Shown here: positions 9,417 through 15,970 of the stretch, one piece after another | How the letters are laid out: each line of letters begins with the position of its first letter | Numbering within the stretch: position 1 is the stretch's first letter | Source of the DNA: Tulasnella sp. 424 | Taxonomy: Eukaryota > Basidiomycota > Agaricomycetes > Cantharellales > Tulasnellaceae | Direction of reading: 5' to 3' | Length of the DNA: 15,970 nucleotides | NCBI GenBank assembly: GCA_019633425.1 | Contig: WSUB01000374.1 | Span: forward strand, 1-15,970 | Position numbers and translations under genes: made by a program | The notes under the pieces: model-generated | The model's input: only the letters and a program-made list of their open reading frames with translations | Told to the model about the DNA's origin: nothing | The model's database searches: none

Positions 9417-9916
9417 AGCTGCTTCCATAATGCTGTCGGGCCTGGTCTTTACCATCTGATATACGTGCCTTTAGGTAACCTTTACAGGGGGAAATTGAAT
9501 AATGAAAAGGTCGAGGATGGAAGCATGCGCTACCACGAAACTAGTGAAAGCAACCAGGACTGTTGGTAGTTATGTGGTGCGGCAGGCTTCTCCCGAGGCT
9601 TGTTGAAAAACAGATGACGAATTCCCAGGAATTCACAGAGAATGAGCTATGCATCTTTCCCCTTGTTAAATAAATTTCACCTCTCATCATTTGTATGTTG
9701 TGTTATGGATTTCTGCCGTAGAAGGGTCGGACGCAGTACCGCGCCAAACTGCAACCTTGGCGCGACAATTCAGCGAAACGGACTGTCTTGGAACTCCCTT
9801 TCTAAGGGTAATTCGCATTTTTTAAACGAAGATTTGTCCAATCTTTCAGCCTCACATCCCTTTTGTCCGTTTGTGAGCCATGAACCATTGCAAGTTGCAC
9901 CTCTTGTACAATCGAA
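9312..9916 (+). repeat. Duplicated block X, right copy
   Basis: Repeats 5618-6247 (F-box/LRR tail and about 500 bp of noncoding flank) with scattered substitutions and short indels. AATAAA at 9669-9674 and TTGTACAA at 9904-9911 are retained. The similarity stops at 9916, exactly where the block-Y similarity to 15335 begins, marking a duplication junction. Confidence 0.8.
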
Positions 9917-10819
9917 TATTGGTAGCCCCTCGCCTCAAGCGATGTCGCTCCCGCATGTGCCAAGCTCCACGGCGAGAATATCCACCGAAGAGAGCTCCGA
10001 GCCAAACCCCACAGGAGACTGTCACACATCTTGGCGTCATCATTTCAACTGCAACGCATAGAACGGTCCCAATACAAGTCCCAAGTCCCGTCTGCGAATT
10101 TTGTTTTATTTTATTGAAAGGTCAGTCATATCAATCAGGTTTGATCAACGGCTTTCCGCCGCTCTCGCTTTTGGCTAGTTTGCATGGCAGCGTTCACATA
10201 AAGATGATTGAGAAAGTTCGGCGACTATTTCTATGGTGCTGTAGTGTGAAGTTACTCGCCGTTAGCGTGACGGATCCAGGAACTATGATTCTGGTTTTGG
10301 TGGCGGTCGAACAAACAACGCTAACGGCCCTGAAGATTATTACTCGACTGCCGACCCGTCTGGCCAAGTTCGTTCCCTCTGCAGAATCCATCAATCTTGC
10401 GCCTAGACCTGGACTTGACACTGGCTATGCCAGTCCATGCTCTCAGCAGCTCCCCCGGCCGTATCCTTCTTTCGCTCATCTACTTTCCAGGCACGACCGC
10501 GAGGAGCCCCCACACTCCTTCCCAGCGGCCTGACGGGAAGCGTCGCTAACTCCGTGGGCGGCCGAACTTGGGGCTGACTAAGTGGGGTGCTAGTTTCTCG
10601 GTCGCCTTTACAAGGTTTTCGTCCAGCGTAAGTGTGGCAAAGTGCCTTGCTTGTTTTCGTTCCGTAGTTTCGCCGAGCGCGTTTTCGACGTCAGCGAAAA
10701 TACCGACTTTCCCCACTTAGTCAGCACCAAGTTCGGCCGCCAACGGAGTTAGCGACGCTTCCCGCTGGGAAGGAGTGTGGGAGCCCCTGGCTCTGACTCA
10801 GGAAGGAACCTGATGTTAC
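9917..10819 (+). repeat. Duplicated block Y, left copy (upstream flank of M36-like copy B), split by a MITE
   Basis: Noncoding block resembling 15335-15970. Landmarks are TATTGGTAGC at the left end, AGCTCCGAGCCAAACCC, CTTTCCGCCGCTCTCGCTT, AGCGTGACGGATCCA, and the hairpin ACTGGC-TAT-GCCAGT at 10420-10434 (kept as ACTGGC-TAA-GCCAGT at 15840-15854). The left copy is interrupted by the MITE at 10511-10779. No protein-coding frame is conserved between the copies; indels break all frames, so I treat it as noncoding flank. Confidence 0.75.
10503..10787. mobile_element. 269-bp MITE with 8-bp target-site duplication, hAT-like
   Basis: The element is 10511-10779. Its termini are exact inverted repeats starting CACACTCCTTCCCAGCGG. 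The arms extend inward to 10587 on the left (77 bp) and back to 10711 on the right (69 bp), with two mismatches and one 8-bp indel (left arm only, near 10529-10536). It is flanked by GGAGCCCC direct repeats (10503-10510 and 10780-10787). The paralogous block at 15931-15938 has a single GGAGCCCC with no insert, which is the empty site. An 8-bp duplication and CA..TG ends fit the hAT superfamily; arms this long are less typical of hAT, so the assignment is tentative. It has no coding capacity, so it would need a transposase in trans. It sits 230 bp upstream of the M36-like copy B start codon. Confidence 0.92.
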
Positions 10820-10931
10820 CGTGACAGTCTGTTTCGGAAGAACCTGGAATGCCCGCCATTTGCACCCCCTTGTGACTATTTGTCACGTTGGAAAGACGAC
10901 ACACAATGACTCAAAAGGAACCTGATGTTAC
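10794..10931 (+). promoter_or_regulatory. Paired TGACTCA-containing direct repeats upstream of M36-like copy B
   Basis: A roughly 25-bp segment, TGACTCA..AGGAACCTGATGTTAC, occurs at 10794-10819 and again at 10907-10931; it also occurs at the right window edge (from 15945) in the duplicated block. TGACTCA is the consensus of Gcn4/AP-1-type bZIP factors. Between the copies, GTGAC-TATTT-GTCAC (10872-10886) is a perfect 5-bp inverted repeat. The sites are 79-216 bp upstream of the start codon and just ahead of a TATA box, so a regulatory role is plausible but inferred. Confidence 0.5.
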
Positions 10932-10948
10932 GCCAAGCCTTTCTCGTG

Positions 10949-10954
10949 TATAAA
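10949..10954 (+). promoter_or_regulatory. TATA box of M36-like copy B
   Basis: TATAAA in the context GTGTATAAAGGCC lies 56-61 bp before the ATG at 11010. Transcription would start near 10980, giving a short 5' leader of about 30 nt. No other TATA-like sequence is closer to the start codon. Confidence 0.7.
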
Positions 10955-11009
10955 GGCCACTGGTATAGACAGGGGAAGAAATCTTCACCAGCCTCTGCCC
11001 AGACGACCC

Positions 11010-13330
11010 ATGCTGTCTAAGCGGAGCCTCTTCTCCGTCCTTCTGTTTTCCCTCGCACAGGCGGAATCAGCTAGCCAAAACAAATCTGTCTCGCTCTCCT
11101 TTGGGCCTCTATCCACTCACTCCACTTTCGACACCTCTCCTCTCAATCCTCGAGGCCAACTTTTCGGTGACAACGTCAATGATCAAACGGCCGTTCTCGC
11201 CTTTGCAAAATGGTACATCGAACATATTCTCCACCATCCGGAGGACTCATGGCGCGTGACCGAAAACCGGATCCTTCAAGACCCGTCTACGGGTGTCTGG
11301 CGCGTCGACTTCAAGCAAGTAGCACGCAATGGAACGATCGAGATCGTGAACGGCAATCTCTCTCTCAATATCCTCAACGGCCAGGTCATTTCGTACGGTG
11401 ATTCGGTACGTTGGAGACCTACGCACGCGCATCGACTTTCTCTCTGACTTGGATACATCTTTCACGCAGTTCTACCGTGGTCCTCAGCCAGACCTCTCCG
11501 CGACCAACTGCGGTTCCGACATGCCCATCGGGTATCCTTCTCCGTTTGAATGCCCCGACTACACCATCCAATCCTATTGCTCGACACTGAGCGAGGTCAC
11601 TCGTCAAGTGTGGATGCAAGAAAACCCCAAATGGGTCGAATGGTATAACCAATTTCACCGACAACCCAGAGGCAAGAAGGCCCAGGACAAACCATGCGAA
11701 CGCCAAGAACGCTGTCAAGCAAGCATCGAGAGAGCCCTAGAGAAATGCATTCAGGAGCACACTACTGACCCAGCAATGACGTCGTGGCTTCGAAAGGCTT
11801 GGGTGTGGTGGCGACGGGATGTCCTGAAAGATGATTCTACGGATGTCCATGGCTATATCCCATCGGAATGCGCCTCGCTGCGAACGAAGATACCCCTCGA
11901 TTTCAGCGTTCCGGCCCCTTTCAAAGTAGCCGACAGTTACGACGAGGACACTTGCTCCTGGATCTTCACCACCAACTTCACCACCACTTCAGCCCACCTC
12001 TACACTATTCGCCAATTCCATTGCGAAATTTTCCCTAGAACCGACTTGTTCTGGAGATGGAGACCCCACGATTATTCTGCATCCCAGGTTGACTTTCGCC
12101 GCACCTTCGATATCATGCAGTTGATCCAGGAAGACGAAAGCGAGCTTATGGAGACGGAAGGGATTATGAATCCGGCCATTGCTGCGCTGTCGCTCGTGGT
12201 TTGGTTGCCGCACGAGGAGACCGCTTTCAATTGGGATGCCGTAGACAGCGCGCAGAGTGTTCTCAGCAAGATTGTGAGCCGTCGTCGGCCCGGGGGTGGA
12301 GGCTACGATTTTGAGCTGAAGAATGTTCCGAGTGCGGATGGACCGGTGAATGTGACGCTCGTTTACGTTCAGACCCCACGTCGGAAATCCCATGAACCTT
12401 TCCTCATCGACGACGACGACGAAGATAGCGAAACGCGCCCGACTTCATCTCTAATCCTCGCTTGGAAGCTGCCAATCACATTCAAAAACGGTCGCAAGTT
12501 TGAAGGTTATGTCCAAGCAGAACGTGGTGGACTTGTTCGTCTGTTGCATCTCTCCGTCCTTCCCGAACAACTTCAAAGCCTCCCATCCCTCCCTCCACCA
12601 GACGCTTTGGAATCGATGGGCAAGGAAGTGGAACAAAGCTGCTTTGGATGGGGAGAAAGTGCGGCGATCCGGGCGGGAGTGAAGGAGTTCCTTCAAAATG
12701 GGGGCCTTGGTTCTGATGGTGGCAAGACTGAGCCATCACTGAGAAGGGGAGCGGCGACGAAGCCTCTGACCTACCGGAGCTTGGATGCGCCTCTTTATTG
12801 GGGATCTGAGAGGATGGCTAATGTGTAAGGCGACGTTTCTTCCTTCTTCGCTGGTGTCAAAGCGCTAACGGGCGTCTCTCTTTTTTAATAGCTACGCTGA
12901 GATTCTAGGCTCAGTACACCGATCCATTCTTAATCACAATGGTGACGACTATATCGTTAGCGATGATAAAACCTCTTCCGATCCAAACCATGCCGAAGAC
13001 GCAACTGAAATGCCGAAGGAGACCATCTTGTCCTCACTCATCCCATCATCGTTGGCTCTTCTTCCCTGCAATCCAACGTTTATTATGGCTCGGGACGCCC
13101 TTATTCGGGCGGAGCAAGTCGTTCTTGGCGGAAAATATGCGTGCGTCATGTGGAAGGGCTTTGCTGGAAAAGGCTTGGGAATCAACGCCCAAGCGGCGGC
13201 TGAGAGGACGTGGACGCCTTGGGGAGGTGGGAAGAGGAAGGACGGATTCGACGTTCCGGAGGAGTGCGGGTCTGCTAGAAAGGAGGGCGAAAGGAGGGAT
13301 GAAGTGAATAATCGTAGGGATGAATTGTGA
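11010..13330 (+). CDS. Fungalysin (M36)-like secreted pseudo-peptidase with inserted Cys/Trp-rich region, copy B
   Basis: Exons 11010-11405, 11470-12824 and 12892-13330 give 729 residues. Residues 1-18 form a signal peptide (MLSKRSLFSVLLFSLAQA). Residues about 60-136 match the first half of the fungalysin FTP propeptide, ending ISYGDS|FYRG across intron 1. Residues about 137-365 are an insert I do not recognise, with about ten cysteines and clustered tryptophans (WMQENPKWVEWY, WVWWRRD). Residues about 366-492 return to propeptide sequence (FELKNVPSADGPV.VTLVYV, LAWKLPI, EGYVQAERGGLVRL). The peptidase core that should follow is missing: no HEXXH, and FGWGE (524-528) stands where GEGWGD is expected. 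Residues 565-706 match the fungalysin C-terminal region (LTYRSLDAPLYWG, AEILGSV, LLPCNPTFIMARDAL, TPWGGG, FDVPEEC). A charged tail ends RDEL, a possible ER-retrieval signal. The upstream region has a TATA box, paired bZIP-type sites and a MITE. Family membership is by recognised motifs; loss of proteolysis is inferred. Confidence 0.85.
11406..11469 (+). other. Intron 1 of M36-like copy B (64 nt)
   Basis: Donor GTACGT, branch site CTGAC at 11444-11448, acceptor TTCACGCAG, phase 0. Splicing joins ...ISYGDS to FYRGPQP, restoring the contiguous fungalysin propeptide motif, and moves the reading from the first to the second open frame. Read through, the first frame ends at 11447. Confidence 0.9.
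12825..12891 (+). other. Intron 2 of M36-like copy B (67 nt)
   Basis: Donor GTAAGG, branch site CTAAC near 12865-12869, acceptor TTTAATAG. The valine codon is split GT|C and the reading continues YAEILGSVH; unspliced, the frame ends at TAA 12826-12828. It sits at the same position as the intron of copy A. Confidence 0.88.
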
Positions 13331-13397
13331 ACATAAACGATCAAACTCGGTTTATCTGTTACTCGTTATCAATACACGGCTACAATTCCCGTGGTGC

Positions 13398-13548
13398 ATT
13401 TCTTTAAGAATTCTTTGATTCTCTTGCGTTGACTGTTCGACAAGGGCGAAACAGCGGTTGGAGTGTCAGGAGGAGACGCAGCCCCCACGGCGCTCATTGT
13501 CAAACCAACTCCAACGACATGCGCCGTGCGGGAGTTCGGAGCCGCCGC
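13398..13548. other. 151-bp segment present only in the right copy of duplication Z
   Basis: The left copy reads GTGGTGC|TTTGAATCGA without interruption; the right copy has 151 bp between GTGGTGC and TTTGGATCGA. No clear target duplication or terminal inverted repeat is visible. On the minus strand it is fully open and coding-like (TAVSPLSNSQRKRIKEFLKK preceded by a hydrophobic, Gly/Ala-rich stretch), so it may be a captured gene fragment. A deletion in the left copy is the alternative. Confidence 0.5.
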
Positions 13549-13600
13549 TTTGGATCGAGTAATACTACATTTTTGAAGTACATATGTTCGCCTGCCAAGA

Positions 13601-13760
13601 TTAGACAAAGTCTAGCACCAGAACGATGCTTTCAGTCGAGGTGCGGGACGTATCTCTCAATACGAAACACATGCTTCCACTTTCTTGTTCGAAACACGTT
13701 CAAAAATCTTTCAACCGATTCGTTCGACGTGTATCTCCCAACCCCCATCCAGACACGTCC
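13601..13760 (-). pseudogene. Relic of the 3' end of the minus-strand F-box gene
   Basis: Reading on the minus strand, TCFEQESGSMCFVLRDT... to SIVLVLDFV-stop matches the last residues of the F-box gene at 1835-1975 (TCFDEESGRLCFVPRHT... to MIVLVLDFV-stop), with an in-frame TGA just upstream of the matched part. Only about 50 codons remain; beyond about 13760 similarity fades and an F-box/LRR relic on the other strand begins. Confidence 0.75.
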
Positions 13761-13830
13761 GTATGACAGTCTTTTTCATCGGAAATGGTTTCTTAGTCCC
13801 AGTACGGTAGAATGAAGGCTTGGGCGCGAT

Positions 13831-14896
13831 TGAGCCAGCATCCCAGCTTCAAGGACTGAATATTCTGGGGGGTTGCTTGAGGGGATAAAAGAGGGGGTGT
13901 TGAAGATCAGCCAACAGCTTCCGAGCATCGGGCACCTGGACCTCAAAGGAATTCCACTTTCCGAATTCATGTCACCTTTTTCCGGATTAAAGGCACTGGA
14001 ATTGGAGGGGATCTTCGTTGCCGGGATCGCTGCACACTGGCTCCTAGAAACGGTTCATGGAAGCCCGAATCTGGAACGTCTCAGCCTCAAAAGAGTTCCT
14101 CTCCGACGACCCACACCATCGGCTTCCGAGCCAACTATAACACTCAATGGACTTCGGTCTCTCCGAATCGTCAACCTTAAGGGTGAAGCGTCGGACTTCC
14201 TTCTTCGACACATACGCGCTCCTCACTGCATCCACTTCCAACTGGTGATCGTCACCGCGAGTGGAGACTACGACCCTTCCCTCATCCTAGACACAGCACT
14301 TCAGCAATTTGAGCCCACTCTCCAAAAGATATATAACATCACGGGAAGCTCATCTATGCGCATCGAGGAACAAGAGCTTACTTGGTCAGTCGGCAAGTCA
14401 GCACGTTGGGAACGCCTCGGAGGGCCCTTTATCCGACTGGCCGTTGAGGGGCCTTCATTCCTGTCCACAGTCCGCTGGATAAAGCGGGTTGTGGAACCTT
14501 CTTCCCGTCAGACTGTGGGAGGACTTCACCTCAAAGGTGGAGTCCCGCTCGACAATACCGAAGTCGTTTCACTTCTAGGCGGCTTACAAAGCGTGACGAC
14601 CTGCAGTTCACAGTGGGGTCGACTTTCCAAACCTGTTGCAGTTACTGGCAGGTCACAATTCTGAGCCACCCTTACCACTACTAACCAGCCTGTACCTACC
14701 GGGATTAGGCTGGCCGCCCCAAGAGCTATTAACGATGGTCCGGGCGAGATTCTCTCCGCTCGCGAGAACCTGCTCCCAGCTCAAGATCGAGGTGGACACC
14801 TGGAACGGGGGCGACAGTTTCTCCAGTGCCGCTGACTTTGACGTAGATACGCTACGTGAAATTCGTGGGGTTAAAGGGGTAACAGTGGAGTTCTAG
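13831..14896 (+). pseudogene. F-box/LRR paralogue 4, 5'-truncated and frameshifted
   Basis: A frame open from about 13831 carries leucine-rich-repeat-like segments (IGHLDLKGIPL, GLKALELEGI, NLERLSLKRVPL, GLRSLRIVNLKG) and the family features HWLLETVHGSPNLE, WIKRVVE and LHLKGGVPL, then stops at 14664. The end of the protein continues in another frame (VDFPNLLQLLAGHNSEPPLP, then LREIRGVKGVTVEF-stop at 14896), which resembles the R.IEGV..VRV ending of the paralogues. A one-base shift near 14590-14620 connects them; a 70-nt intron (14537-14606) is possible but would delete conserved residues. The F-box domain is absent: the sequence starts at the LRR region, right next to the F-box relic. It diverges from paralogues 1 and 2 more than those two do from each other. 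Confidence 0.7.
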
Positions 14897-15334
14897 TAGT
14901 AATGCGGATAGTGTGTCCCTCTCCGACTCCTAGCAATGATCTTTGTTTAGAGTTAAATTCCTGGGAATACAAATCGTACATTTTTCTTGAATGGCAAGAC
15001 TCTTGAGACTATAGTAACAGAGACTCGAGGCTTCCCGGACTGAGCGTATCCTTGCTCTGAAGACGCATCACCCACACCTGTGCTGCAGGTCTCCACAAAA
15101 TCCAAGTGCCCCGGCGAGCCGGTAGGTGAGCTCCTGCCGCAGTAGGAAGCTGGACGGGTTGCACGAGTGCCTTGAGAGCGCACTCAGCGTTGCCAGCGGC
15201 ACATACTTTGCCATCAGTGGGAACTTCTCAGAGGATGGCCGCCAGGAAGTCTTGACCGCTTGGCGCGGGGAGTTTTCAACCTGGATTCAGCTCATGCTCA
15301 ACGTCATGGAAGAGTGGAAGAAGGGTTCTAGTAG
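14897..15334 (+). other. Spacer with an unrecognised coding-like fragment
   Basis: From about 15126 to 15334 one plus-strand frame reads like genuine protein (LDGLHECLESALSVASG, SGNFSEDGRQEVLTAWRG, WIQLMLNVMEEWKKG) with GC-rich third positions, then runs into block Y, which is noncoding elsewhere. No start codon or upstream exon is evident, and I do not recognise the family. It may be an exon remnant cut at the duplication junction. The rest of the spacer holds nothing I can support. Confidence 0.35.
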
Positions 15335-15970
15335 TATTGGTAGCGAGGTCGCTCCCGCACGTGCCAGCATTACCCCAGGCCTCTCCACGGCAGGAATGTC
15401 CGCCGAAGACAGCTCCGAGCCAAACCCTACAGGAGACCGTCACACCTCTGAGCTATCATTGTTGGCGACTCCCCTGCCTCGTACAGAGAGATTCCATACA
15501 AGTTCCGTTTGCGGATTTTGTCTTATTTCATTACAAGGTCAGTCGTATCCACCTCGTTTGATTAACGACTTTCCGCCGCTCTCGCTTTAGTTAGTTTGCA
15601 TTCAAGTCATGACAGAAAAACGATTGAGAAAGTCCAACGACTATTTTCTACGGTGCTGCTAGTATGAAGTTACTAACCTTTAGCGTGACGGATCCAAGAA
15701 TTCCGATTCTATATTTTGGTGGTGGTGGAACAAACAACGCCAACAGCCCTGAAGATCATTGCAGACTCAACTGCCGAACCGTCTGGCCCAGGACGTTCCC
15801 TCTGAATCTTGCAATCTTGCGCCCAAACTTGGACTTGACACTGGCTAAGCCAGTACATGCCATCGGTAGCTCCCGGCCGTATCCCGTGACGGCTTTCTTT
15901 TACTCATCTGCATTCCAGGCACGATCGCGAGGAGCCCCTGGCGCTGACTCAAAAGGAACCTGATGTTACA
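15335..15970 (+). repeat. Duplicated block Y, right copy (MITE-free)
   Basis: Collinear with 9917-10510 and then, across the empty MITE site GGAGCCCC (15931-15938), with 10788-10819, including the TGACTCA-containing promoter repeat at 15945-15970. In the left copy this block leads directly into the promoter and start of M36-like copy B, so the sequence beyond the window may hold another copy of that gene. Confidence 0.8.

Larger units (their letters stand above)
11602..13790 (+). repeat. Segmental duplication Z (right copy of 1 to about 2035)
   Basis: From the left window edge, copy A's coding region, its 3' flank and the end of the convergent minus-strand F-box gene are all repeated here in order. 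Colinearity runs from CGTCAAGTGTGGATG (1 and 11602) through the M36-like stop codons, the shared flank (TGTGAACAT, TCAAACTCGGTTTATCT, TTATCAATAC) and the F-box 3' end. The right boundary is diffuse, around 13760-13790. The copy here is interrupted by a 151-bp segment absent from the left copy. Confidence 0.85.

Noticed and set aside
10420..10434. Hairpin ACTGGC-TAT-GCCAGT as a terminator or small RNA
   Set aside because: It is kept in both block-Y copies, but it is short, with no U-tract or adjacent gene end; conservation may just reflect recent duplication.
9880..10533. Plus-strand 217-codon open frame in block Y
   Set aside because: The duplicate at 15335-15970 has indels that break this frame, and the frame runs into the MITE, so it is not conserved as protein.
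1..15970. CRISPR array, tRNA or rRNA genes, bacterial-type operons
   Set aside because: No regularly spaced short repeats, no tRNA-like cloverleaf and no rRNA motifs were seen; spliceosomal introns and gene families indicate a fungal nuclear genome.

Overview
The window looks like nuclear DNA of a basidiomycete fungus, most likely an Agaricomycete. The coding genes are spaced along both strands with no operon logic. Introns are short (59-67 nt), with GT..AG ends and CTRAC-type branch sites. The gene content is a fungalysin (M36)-like secreted protein family mixed with several F-box and F-box/leucine-rich-repeat proteins, two families often expanded in mushroom-forming fungi. I cannot name the genus from sequence alone.

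Layout from left to right. Positions 1-1715 hold the 3' two thirds of an M36-like gene (copy A), cut by the window edge. Convergent to it, on the minus strand at 1835-3494, lies an F-box gene broken by two compensating frameshifts and a stop. Two intact, single-exon F-box/LRR paralogues follow on the plus strand (4091-5722 and 6642-8348). A gene-poor stretch (8349-9311) leads into the last 34 codons of a third F-box/LRR gene (9312-9416) together with its duplicated downstream flank. Next comes a promoter-proximal repeat block (9917-10510) interrupted by a 269-bp MITE with an 8-bp target duplication. The second M36-like gene (copy B, 11010-13330, three exons, complete) follows. It is trailed by a short relic of the same minus-strand F-box gene (about 13601-13760) and a fourth, 5'-truncated and frameshifted F-box/LRR relic (about 13831-14896). 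The right edge (15335-15970) repeats the block that lies upstream of copy B, without the MITE, so a third M36-like copy may begin just beyond the window.

The window therefore appears to be a cluster built by repeated segmental duplication, with units that mix M36-like genes, F-box genes and shared flanks. The most notable object is the M36-like family. Its members keep a signal peptide, the split fungalysin propeptide motifs and the C-terminal fungalysin helical region. They appear to have lost the catalytic core: no HEXXH is present, and the GEGWGD-like segment reads FGWGE. They carry a cysteine- and tryptophan-rich insert of about 230 residues inside the propeptide, and both copies end in RDEL, a possible ER-retrieval signal. 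The two copies differ mostly by amino-acid-changing substitutions and in-frame indels, yet both reading frames are intact. No functional link between the M36-like proteins and the F-box genes can be shown from sequence; their co-location may simply reflect shared duplication.
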